The notes below the pieces were generated by a model that saw only the letters and a list, made by a program, of their open reading frames with translations, was not told the DNA's origin and ran no database searches. Of a DNA stretch of 64,000 nt, positions 42,891 to 51,878 are shown piece after piece. The stretch comes from Phocaeicola oris (GTDB taxonomy: Bacteria > Bacteroidota > Bacteroidia > Bacteroidales > Bacteroidaceae), in contig NZ_JAJLQX010000002.1 in NCBI RefSeq assembly GCF_021295095.1, positions 1 to 64,000 on the forward strand, in the 5' to 3' direction. Made by a program: the position numbers and the translations under genes. Numbering within the stretch: position 1 is the first letter of the stretch; each line of letters begins with the position of its first letter.

Positions 42891-45198
42891 TTATAATCGT
42901 TTAATATCGGAATCAAGAGCGTTCTTTCCTCTATATTTTGTTTTCTTGGAATTGATTCGATACGTGATATTTAGCGAGTAATTCCAAAGATGATAGTTTT
43001 CTGTTTGCGTAAAATAGAAAGCATCCAATAGCTCGGTTTCCTTGAATTTCATGCCGTGAAAAATATCTTTCGCATTTAAACTTATCATCAACTTATTTGA
43101 TAAAAATGATTTTTGAAGTCCTAAATCAATAGAATGGAAAGGTTCTAATTTTACCGCTCCCTGATTACCCCCTGTGTTATAATAAACATAAGAGGATAGC
43201 ATATAGTTATGTGGTAATTGGAAAAACTGATTGAAAACCACATAAGCCGAAGCCCTATTATGTTTTATTTCTTCACCTCTATAATTGCATTTGAAAAAAG
43301 GCTGGCTAATTCCCAATGATAAAGAGGGACTCCATATTCCCCATTTCTTTTGCAAATTTATATATGCATTAAGGTTCTGCTTTGTTGGGAAGTTCTTATA
43401 CGTACTCAGCACCATGTTATCTTTCCCGTTATTATAAAAATTCAATGCAATGTAGTCTTTCTGATAAGTGTATTCCACCGAGAATTTTATAAACTTATAA
43501 ACTGAATAGTATTGCATGGAATATAACTTTGACGGAGTAAGTTGTGGATTTCCCTGTTGATACATATACTCATTGCCATAATAGTTCGCGTTACTCATCT
43601 GTCTAAATGTGGGACGATTGATTTGTGATGAAAAGGCTAAAGTATGATTCCATGAACCACTATTGTACGCAGCCTTGAATGATGGGAAAAATGCTTATAA
43701 TGTTTGCGAAGGGTGTTGTCAGCGATAATATCATCGTATTGGTAAATGTAATCTTCATAACGTAAGCCTCCGGATAATGTTAAGTCCTTAAAGCTTTTGG
43801 TTAACTCAACAAATACAGCATACTTGTTTTCTCGTGTTTTATAATCTGTATTTACCTTGTTGGTAGAAGAGACAGACATATTGCCGTTACTGTTTGTATA
43901 CCCCCAATCAGCTCCCCACATCATTTTCGTCTGCGGAGATATTTTTAGTACCCAATCGGACTTTATGGCAAGCATATCTTGTTTTCCTTTTCCTATGCTA
44001 TGGGTGTTAATTGATGGTAGTTTCGGATGATTCTCTATGGTGTTCTGTGTATAATCATTCTCGTTATGCACATAATCAGCATTGAGAGTGGTGTTGACTC
44101 TACCAAAAGTTCCATCATAAAACGTATTGATATGTTGATAATTGACTTTATTTTTATAATGATTATCAATTAGGGCAGAATTAGCAGAAATGTTATTTAC
44201 CCTATAATCTAAGGTTCCTTTTCTCCATTCCTTATTTGTATTTTGTGTTCCATCAAAAGACAAACCTACCGAATTACTATCATTAATGTCATAGTCTGCG
44301 CTCAACTGATAATCATAGGCAGGGACTCGGGTCTCTCCCCATTGTCCTTTGTCATATTGATGTAGCTTATTTTCGATTAGTAGCTCTGTGGAAGCCGGTT
44401 GCGATAGAAGGCCGTGATTGTATTTGTATCCTAAATTGCCTGCAATACTAAGTCTCTGAAACTGATAACCTAAAACAACACTTTGCCTGCCGGATATATA
44501 GTCACTTTGCTTCAAATTTGTTTTCGACAGAAAAGAAAACCCTTCATTCTTATTTATGGTTGTTATCTTTATTACTGCCCTGCCCGAAGCATTATATTCC
44601 GGTCCAGGAGAAGTTACCAATTCTATATCTTTTATATCGGATGGAAGAAGGCGTTCTAATTCGCTGTTCAACCTCATTGGTCTTTTATTTATATATATTA
44701 TAGGACTTCCCTTTCCAAAAATTTCTATCCCGCCCGATAGTCCTTTTATCACTCCGGGCAACTGTGGTAGTAATTCATCCATAGTATTGAGTTCAGAAAG
44801 AATAGTTCCTTTCACTTGGGTAAATATCGAATTACCTATTTGCTTAAAAAGAGGTCTGGAAGCCTTTATAACCACTTCCGACAACACCTTTTGGCTATTA
44901 TCAAGAACCATTTCCCCCCAATTTTCGTTCCGGTCTACAGATGAAATGTCATGGAAAAGCGTGACATATCCCACATACGATACTCTTAATATGGCAGCAT
45001 CTGTTGCTTTGAGTATCACGAAACAACCCTTGGCATCAGTAGTAGTTCCTGTGATAAATAAGGAATCCTTTGTCTGTTCAATAACATTCGCAAACATTAT
45101 CGGCTCCCCCTTTTTATCTACGATTGTACCTTTTATTTCTTGAGCATAAACAAATGAAGATGAGAACAAAAAGATAAATATTATAAGTATTTTTTCAT
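42891..45198 (-). pseudogene. TonB-dependent outer-membrane receptor, two frameshifts
   Basis: Intact order would be signal peptide (LIIFIFLFSSSFVYAQ), carboxypeptidase-regulatory-like domain (IKGTIVDKKGEPIMFANVIE), plug (LSELNTMDELLPQLPGVIKG) and a large barrel to the end (about 765 residues). Two one-base losses in A-runs break it: near 45190-45195, where ATGAAAAAATAC should encode MKKILII but shifts out of frame, and at 43687-43691, where KHFFPSFKAAYNSG continues only after a frame change. Without them one long frame results. A GTG at 45208 could restore the start. Probably inactive, or the errors are in the sequence. Ligand unknown. Confidence 0.8.
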
Positions 45199-45208
45199 AA
45201 ATCCACAC

Positions 45209-45246
45209 ACTTTATCCTCTGGTTCGAGTACGGATCATTACATACT
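45209..45246. repeat. 38-bp direct repeat, copy 1
   Basis: Identical to 45279-45316; period 70 bp. Lies just before the broken receptor gene. It contains GGTTCGAGT, reminiscent of a tRNA T-arm, but no tRNA fold surrounds it. Confidence 0.9.
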
Positions 45247-45278
45247 CAACTGCTATTTTAATATATAAGAACATGTAA

Positions 45279-45316
45279 ACTTTATCCTCTGGTTCGAGTA
45301 CGGATCATTACATACT
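45279..45316. repeat. 38-bp direct repeat, copy 2
   Basis: Perfect second copy of 45209-45246. It lies directly after the stop side of the DUF4252 gene, so the two repeats occupy most of the intergenic region between these genes. It may be a recombination scar or a regulator target. Confidence 0.9.
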
Positions 45317-45326
45317 AAGTAAATGA

Positions 45327-45995
45327 TCAGTCTGCTAAACAGACAATCTCTCCTTTCTGGAAAGCGTCATTTATCTTTTGTTTCAAATCGTTCCAGTCAA
45401 TTTTATTAATGGAATTCAACGCATCATCGAATCCTTTTTTCATCTCATCAGAAAACTTGAATTTATTAAAATCTATTCCTTCTAATACATGACTCACAGA
45501 ATCCATTGTCTTCGGGAGGATCAATGATGTACCATCGCTAAAATCAAAAAGCTCTGATTTCCAATCATCCTTATCAGCCTGAACAGTCCGGTCACGACAG
45601 GATACAGTAATAACCACTGTCGGATTATTTTGTGCTCCGCTTATAGTCATCACATAGATAGACTTTTTCTTATCTTTAAACACAAGCGTATACGTCATTG
45701 CGCTCGAGCCACTCTTATTCTTCGTTACGGTTGTCGCGTTCTCACCATCTTTATCAAATGCCTCCTCTAACTGACGGGCATAATTCCCTTCTTTACTCAC
45801 AAAAGTAAGCGTCTTAGATGTAAAGTACACCTCCTTTTTGGCATTTCGCTTCACAACCGTATTCACGTTTACTCCTTTCTTTTCCAACTCATCGACTATT
45901 TTGTCTATACGTTGTTGTGCCATTACTTTTGTAATGCTGCCCAAACTCAACAAACCTACTGCCATAAAGGCAAGAAACAATTTATTCGCTTTCAT
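45327..45995 (-). CDS. DUF4252 domain secreted protein
   Basis: A 222-residue protein with a cleavable signal (LFLAFMAVGLLSLGSITKVMAQ) and the DUF4252 body (IDKIVDELEKKGVNVNTVVK ... KKSIYVMTISGAQNNPTVVI). Found throughout Bacteroidetes beside ECF sigma/anti-sigma genes, exactly as here; function unknown. Third gene of the sigma operon, 21 bases after the anti-sigma gene. Confidence 0.88.
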   Translation of the reverse strand: MKANKLFLAFMAVGLLSLGSITKVMAQQRIDKIVDELEKKGVNVNTVVKRNAKKEVYFTSKTLTFVSKEGNYARQLEEAFDKDGENATTVTKNKSGSSAMTYTLVFKDKKKSIYVMTISGAQNNPTVVITVSCRDRTVQADKDDWKSELFDFSDGTSLILPKTMDSVSHVLEGIDFNKFKFSDEMKKGFDDALNSINKIDWNDLKQKINDAFQKGEIVCLAD

Positions 45996-46016
45996 ATCTT
46001 AATTAATTTAATGATT

Positions 46017-46520
46017 TCATATTATGGGTAAATTATCTTTATCACCTTCCTCTGTTTTCTTCTCTAAATTCTCCATGTACTTATCCACATCAAAATTCAA
46101 TACTTTCTCTGCTTTCCGTATCTGCTCGACAGCCAATTTGTTCGTCTGTTTCAGTTCCGGTAGAATGGTCTTTATATCGGTTATCTTCTTTCCATTACGA
46201 ATGATATAGCTTCCTTCAAGATACTCATACTTCCGATTATCTACACGGTGATATATCCCAAGTCCGGCACCAAGCACCACAACTACCGACGCAGCTATAC
46301 ACAACTTCTTCCAAAGCTGAAAAGCCATACGCTGCTTCTTAGAAAGTTCCCCTTTCATTCCTCCGGCATACCACAAAAACATTGGCTGATACTTTTTCAG
46401 AGAGTGAGGAACATCTGTACCGGCAAAAAAAGCATAGAGATCTTTCTCTTCCGCATTCGTAGTCTCCCCATTCAAGAAACGTTCAATCTGTTCTTTTGCT
46501 TTTTGCTCATTCATAATCAT
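46017..46520 (-). CDS. Putative anti-sigma factor, single-pass membrane protein
   Basis: A 167-residue protein: N-terminal cytoplasmic part with EQIERFLNGETTNAEEKDLY (typical zf-HC2-independent anti-sigma start in Bacteroidetes), one membrane helix (LCIAASVVVVLGAGLGIYH), then a periplasmic tail of about 70 residues. It overlaps the sigma gene by 14 bases, indicating coupled expression. It should hold the ECF factor inactive at the membrane. Confidence 0.78.
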   Translation of the reverse strand: MIMNEQKAKEQIERFLNGETTNAEEKDLYAFFAGTDVPHSLKKYQPMFLWYAGGMKGELSKKQRMAFQLWKKLCIAASVVVVLGAGLGIYHRVDNRKYEYLEGSYIIRNGKKITDIKTILPELKQTNKLAVEQIRKAEKVLNFDVDKYMENLEKKTEEGDKDNLPII

Positions 46521-47004
46521 CTAAATTAAAATAACTCAAAATCTTCTTTCTTGCCCGAGCAAGGTTTACACGTACCGCATTCTCCGTACTCCCGATGGTA
46601 CTCGCTATCTCACTCACTTCCATCCCGTCAATATGCTTCATCCGAAGTGTCGCCTGCTGTACGTCGGGCAGTTGACTGATTAATTCCATCACCCGTTTCT
46701 CCTCTTCCTTATTGATATAAGCAACCTCAGGATTATCTTTATCGGAGAATTCCTCGTGCATATCCTCCCCAACTAATTTCAAAGCAGACCGTATTCGGTT
46801 TAATGCAATATTCTTTGCCATCACGACCGCTAATGCCTCTACAGAGCGGTATTCATCAAGTTTGTCTCGAAGACACCACAACTTCAGCATCACGTCCTGA
46901 GTCACATCTTCCCCATCATCATCATTACCCATATAACGAGTCGCTACACGCAACACATGGGAACGAATATTTCGAACTATTGTCTCGAATTCTTTCTGTT
47001 CCAT
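46507..47004 (-). CDS. ECF-type RNA polymerase sigma factor
   Basis: About 165 residues from ATG 47004 (MEQKEFETIVRNIRSHVLRV; an upstream ATG at 47022 is possible). Region 2 contains NDDGEDVTQDVMLKLWCLRD for core binding and -10 recognition; region 4 has LPDVQQATLRMKHIDGMEVSEIA with the HTH, ending ENAVRVNLARARKKIL. It probably directs its own sigma/anti-sigma/DUF4252 operon and possibly envelope genes nearby. A 26-bp near-perfect palindrome (47111-47136) lies upstream. Confidence 0.92.
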   Translation of the reverse strand: MEQKEFETIVRNIRSHVLRVATRYMGNDDDGEDVTQDVMLKLWCLRDKLDEYRSVEALAVVMAKNIALNRIRSALKLVGEDMHEEFSDKDNPEVAYINKEEEKRVMELISQLPDVQQATLRMKHIDGMEVSEIASTIGSTENAVRVNLARARKKILSYFNLDDYE

Positions 47005-47110
47005 TTCATAAAGCAGACACATGAAGATAGATGTTTATTACTCCGGAAAGTCAACTTCTATCATATTTAACTCTTATTAAGAATAACGGAAAGAGGAAAA
47101 AGATTATCCC

Positions 47111-47136
47111 GTTAATCTGTTTCGAAACAGACTAAC
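47111..47136. promoter_or_regulatory. 26-bp inverted repeat upstream of the sigma operon
   Basis: GTTAATCTGTTTC is followed by its inverse GAAACAGACTAAC with one mismatch and no loop. It lies between the outer-membrane protein gene (ends 47225) and the sigma gene. It may be an operator for the sigma operon or a terminator for the upstream gene (minus strand continues ATAATCTTTTTCC). Confidence 0.5.
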
Positions 47137-47224
47137 CATACACATACCTCTAAAACCGATGAGCTTCCACTGTCAGGACAAGGAAACCACCATGAACGAT
47201 TACACCCTTTTTGTAACAGCTTAA

Positions 47225-47824
47225 TTAGAACGACTTACCAAAGCTGATATAGGGAAGAATATATAGTTTATCAATAGAATGACTTCCGCCAAAGCCAAAA
47301 GCTGGAGATACTCCCGCACGAAATACAAAACCATGAAGTGCCTGACGACGATAACCTATATTACCAAAAAAATAGTACCCAAGGAATTGATGATGTTCTT
47401 TCACATGTTTATCCACTTCCCATTGCGTCACCCCATCTTTCGCACCCACTTTTTTATAGGTATTGTATTCTTCTTTACCAAATACATAACCAATATTAGT
47501 ACCAAAGCCTAACTCTAATTTGTGGTTCTTTCGGCCGATAAGATAGTTCATTCGGGGTATCAGAGAGATGGAATTAAACCTATCAAGATTGTTAAAGATG
47601 TCACTTGATTGAGAGAATCCCCAACCTGCGCCAATGCTGTATCCCCATCCTTTGTTTCCCTTAAAACGAGCATCGTAATGGACACCAATCAGGTTAGACG
47701 GACCGAGTATCTCAACCGAAATATTCTTTGTTGGACGATCGCTGATAGAAGTTTTGCTTTCTTGAGCTGATATCGTTGTGAAAACACCAAGTATCCATAC
47801 AATTCCCGCAATTATCTTTTTCAT
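47225..47824 (-). CDS. Hypothetical outer-membrane beta-barrel protein
   Basis: From ATG 47824 the protein has 199 residues: signal peptide KKIIAGIVWILGVFTTISAQ, then alternating strands such as GWGYSIGAGWGFSQSSDI and LELGFGTNIGYVFGKEEY and a terminal Phe (ISFGKSF), typical of small barrels. The longer upstream start is rejected because it would bury the signal sequence. No specific family recognised. Confidence 0.7.
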   Translation of the reverse strand: MKKIIAGIVWILGVFTTISAQESKTSISDRPTKNISVEILGPSNLIGVHYDARFKGNKGWGYSIGAGWGFSQSSDIFNNLDRFNSISLIPRMNYLIGRKNHKLELGFGTNIGYVFGKEEYNTYKKVGAKDGVTQWEVDKHVKEHHQFLGYYFFGNIGYRRQALHGFVFRAGVSPAFGFGGSHSIDKLYILPYISFGKSF

Positions 47825-47848
47825 ATTGAAGTTTATTTTTATGGGCTG

Positions 47849-47856
47849 CAAAGATA
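47849..47856 (-). promoter_or_regulatory. -7 box for the small barrel gene
   Basis: Minus strand TATCTTTG (47856-47849) matches TAnnTTTG, 25 bases before ATG 47824 and adjacent to the end of the degraded receptor gene. Confidence 0.6.
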
Positions 47857-47865
47857 GCATAAAAA

Positions 47866-50516
47866 TTAATAGTACCAAGTTGCCTTCAACAAAATTTCTC
47901 TCGGACGGAATGATTGACAAACGATATGCTCAGTCATCGCGGTTAGCGTATTTTGTTGATACAATTGTTTATCAAGCACATTGTTCACCTGTAATTCAAG
48001 GTCGAAAGTCTTAGGCGTGTAAACTACAGAGAAATTCATGAAATAGATAGATGACTGCTTCGGTCGATAGTTTGTATACCAAGCATTGCTCCATTTTATT
48101 TTCCATATATCCGACGGGAATACGTTCACATCACATTTATTTACCAAGCTGGAAGCATGGCTATGAGTCATCACTGGACTGCTCAACGTAGTATAACCGA
48201 ATCTTTCGCTCCCCTCAATACTCAGGTAGCGATTGGGCTGCAAGGCATAATTTCCTGTAATAGTTACAGTCTTTGTATGGTAAGGCACTACTTCATCTGA
48301 CATTAGCACCTTTTGATGGTTTTCCATATATTGAGCGGTTAACCCCACGAATGTTTTCCAAAAACCTAATGTCTTAGTCAACCGAGTACGTACCAACCAG
48401 CTCAAGACTTTATGCTTACGGTCTATCATTTCAGTTGCATGTAGCATACCGTCTTGTGTCGCCTTTGCCATCTTGTCGTGCTTACTGAGTACTACACTTC
48501 CGGTAAGCGACCAAAACCATCCGTTCAGCGGATTATTAAATTTCAGCGTATTAGCAGCCATCCAGTTACTATACGTATAGAAACCTGAACTTCTTGATGC
48601 CTAACGGTATTGCGTAAAAATATATTGTGAATAGAGTTGTTGAATGTCGGGTGTTTGATAATAGTACCGTACTATCGGCATCACAGTCCACAGCGGACTT
48701 ATTCCGTAGGTAATATTTAAACGGGGTTCTACGAATACCTTATGGAATCGGCATTTCTGCAAATATTTGTTTGCTTCTGTCAACCGATAGAGGTGATAAG
48801 AGAAAGGAACCGCAAACTCATCCGAAAACTTTTCTGCTGATATTGCAGATGTGGAGTCGCATGCAAATGCAGATCACTGAAACATACATCATTGACAAAT
48901 GAATGGGAAGTATTGAAATCTTCGTTTATTCCTGTTCCGCTGATTCCGGATACTAATTCTTCGCGCTGATAATCAATTCCGATTTGAGTACCGACATAAA
49001 AATCAAACAGCTTGAATTGCCAGTCGGTTGCATTCTTGGTATAGAAGTTTCGCTGCTTTACTGATTGTTGAAACGAAGTGTAAGCCACGCTGTCGTTAAG
49101 CAGTTCCGGAAAGATTCCCGGACTGACGGTAAGACGTTGAGGTAATTCCTCCCAAGTATAAAGCGAAGTAAGTTTGAAGATATTTTTTTCTCCCAAAGGC
49201 TGTACCCACTGAAAGCGATTGGATAGCTGTCGTCGGGTAGTGGTAAACGCCTGATTCATCGTTTCACGATTCATCAGAAAATCTTGAAGCGCCTGATCGC
49301 GCTTCCATGTTCCGGATAATCTATTCTTGATAAACTTTCTGTCTGCGTTCCGTTCGTAGGTAATTTCGCCCTGCAACTGATCTGACTCGGTATCTATCTG
49401 ATTCAATTCATTATACGTAACCGTTTGATTGGGATAAAAATATCGAGTCGTCGTTTCGTCCGTCTGTTGTCGATCGGCATTCAGATAATTAAACTGCAAA
49501 CGCAAACTGTTCTTCTTATTGAACTGCATCAGGTGATTAGTGGCTGCCAAATGTTCTTTGTTGTCCAAATAACGTTCTTCATCTATCAGGTCCATACGTA
49601 CAGCAGGCGATTGGAGCATCATCTGTGTACTCGGAATTACCCAATCGGATTCAGTAATCTGCGGAGTCAGTTCATGAGCTGTATTGATACCAACGTTGTT
49701 ACTCTTATACAGACTTAAGTTCTGATGCTTCTTACCGAACAACATCGCCATGGCACGTACATTCCATAAACCATCTTTGGTATGATTCCATCCGCCCCCT
49801 GCTTCCAATATTCCTGAAAGCGTGAATTTCACATCATCCTGCAGCACCAAGTTGATGGCTGCTTGCTCGCCGAAATTCTTACCTCGCAAAGCTGCTATCT
49901 GCTGATGGTTACGCAGTACTTGTACCTCTTTGACCACTTTCCCCGAAAGGTTATTCGTAGCCAACGCATAATTATTTCCCATCAGGTCCATTCCCTCAAT
50001 ATAAAGTTTGGATATACTCTTATCCTCAAAGCGAATACTTCCATTGTGAAGCACCTCTATGCCCGGCATTTTCCGCAGTACATCGGCTATACTTCTATCC
50101 TGTGGCATCTTGTAACCACTTACCGCATACACCAATGTATCTTCATGAACCTGCAAACGCTTTGATGTAACCTCTACCTCCTTTAATTTAAATTCAGTAG
50201 GAACCATTCGGTATACACCACCTTTGCGATAATCGGAAATGGGCACTACCATTGTTTTATAACCTAAATAAGAAAAAGATATAAATACCGGTTGCTCTTT
50301 CATTTATATCTGAAACTTGCCGTCGGCATCTGTAATCGCAAACTGACATATACTCTTATTTTCGCGCAAAAAAGAGACAGAGACGGTTTCCATAGGTACA
50401 TCCTTATCATCCACCACTCGTCCCTCGTAAATGAAAGTCTGGGCAAAGATGGTAAGATGACAGAAGATGCCAACAATCGGTAACAAGCATCGTTGGAATA
50501 GATTCATTGCTTTCAC
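47866..50516 (-). pseudogene. TonB-dependent receptor with two stops and one frameshift
   Basis: A single receptor of about 880 residues is split into four frames. Signal and first domain (FQRCLLPIVGIFCHLTIFAQ, RVVDDKDVPMETVSVSFL) end at an in-frame TAA (GKFQI then stop at 50304-50306) followed at once in the same frame by MKEQPVFISFSYLGYKTMVV. The plug (IADVLRKMPGIEVLHNGSI) and barrel continue until a one-base loss at 48830-48833, after which DEFAVPFSYHLYRLTEANKY follows in another frame; that part meets a TAG at 48601-48603 (FTQYR then ASRSSGFY). The C-terminus (QNTLTAM ... LLKATWYY) is intact. Three independent lesions make this a true pseudogene. The partner GLPGLI gene upstream is intact. 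Confidence 0.88.
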
Positions 50517-50531
50517 TTTTATTGTGTGTAG

Positions 50532-51365
50532 CTATTTATTCGGTAAAAGTTCCATTAATACGGGATGCCGTTCTTTATACTGCATTGGTCTGCCATTGGC
50601 ATCTGTGGCTTTCATGGGATCGATACCGAATTGCTGTAGATACGCCATGGGGTCTTTGGCCATCAGCGTGTACATCTCTGCCAACTTCCGTGCAGTACAA
50701 TTCTGATAGCTTCCTTGTAGCGTCTTCATTTTTCTTCCGTTTCCCTGTTTTATAGCAATACATTCGAATGAAAAGTGTGCGGTATTGTCTTTGGCGATAA
50801 GTATTAAGCCGGGCAACCCATAAAGCTTCCAAGGTCCGTCACTTACGGGAATAGCCGGTGTGAACCATACAGTCCAAATACGACCCCGAAATTCAGTTTG
50901 CGCCTTTTGGCAAGGATAGTCATGAATCAGACTATCTCCTTCAAGTATTTTCCACACCGGTCTTTCCATCGTTTCGGTGTACTTGAACTTTTTAAAGACT
51001 TTATCCGTATAAGTCAATTTGCCTTTTTCCGGATAGTTTTTATAAACAACATAATGCTGCTTAGACAAAGGATATCCGCTTTGCTGTATTGCCTGCAGAA
51101 TGTCCGACAGCGATCCGCCTCGTGCTGAGATACTATCCTTAATCTCATCTCTGCGGGTATTCCACAAACCGTAAAAAACAGAATATTCTTTCCCTATTTC
51201 CAACACTTTTTCATCCTCATAGAGCTTAGGTGATTCTTCCCATATTCTAAACTTGGCAATATATCTCAAACTTATCTCCATATCATCATGCTTTTGAGCA
51301 TAGACATTAGAGAAAGTCCCAATTCCCAACACCACAATCATTAGTAATAATAATTGTCTTTTCAT
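50532..51365 (-). CDS. GLPGLI family protein
   Basis: About 277 residues from ATG 51365 (MKRQLLLLMIVVLGIGTF, a signal peptide ending NVYAQ). It carries the family-defining sequence WKLYGLPGLILIAKDNTAHF near residue 190, preceded by WTVWFTPAIPVSDGPW. GLPGLI proteins are periplasmic or secreted, restricted to Bacteroidetes and typically encoded next to TonB receptors of the carboxypeptidase-regulatory type, as here with the receptor broken. Function unknown. The upstream interval to clpB (51366-51878) is AT-rich and shows no gene; no clear promoter could be called. Confidence 0.9.
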   Translation of the reverse strand: MKRQLLLLMIVVLGIGTFSNVYAQKHDDMEISLRYIAKFRIWEESPKLYEDEKVLEIGKEYSVFYGLWNTRRDEIKDSISARGGSLSDILQAIQQSGYPLSKQHYVVYKNYPEKGKLTYTDKVFKKFKYTETMERPVWKILEGDSLIHDYPCQKAQTEFRGRIWTVWFTPAIPVSDGPWKLYGLPGLILIAKDNTAHFSFECIAIKQGNGRKMKTLQGSYQNCTARKLAEMYTLMAKDPMAYLQQFGIDPMKATDANGRPMQYKERHPVLMELLPNK

Positions 51366-51878
51366 AAGGTAGAAGAATGAATGTTTATAACCTATTCTAC
51401 AAGCTTTTCGACTTCCGCTCCTTTTGTCAGTATATGGTCTGAATAATAATATCAACCGGTATCTATTATATTCTATTTCATTATTTATTATACCATTAAA
51501 ACACATTTAATGGCGTTTTTGCAATGAAACACAAGCTATCAATGGTAATAAGTTCTATTTTCAATACTTATGCTATAAATGTAACTATTTATTTTGATAA
51601 AGCAATACATACCATTATAACTTTAATTTACTTTAACCCATGAAAGCGAAAAGAAGAAACTAAAACAAACACACTAACATTCTAAATCATATCGGTAGTC
51701 CCTTCCTTTTCTCCGTCAAAATTACATGATTCCGGTCAAAATGTCTAACTATCAAAAGAATTCCGATTTTAACTCAAATGGGAATACACTTTGCTCACAG
51801 ATAAGCGTTATGCTGAACACAAAAAAGTTCATGCAAACAACATAATAAATAAATACAGATAACTAAAATTTTAAATAT

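Noticed and set aside
45209-45316. T-arm-like GGTTCGAGT suggested tRNA fragments
   Set aside because: No acceptor, D-arm or anticodon arm can be folded around either copy, so no tRNA gene is called. I found no convincing tRNA or rRNA in the window.
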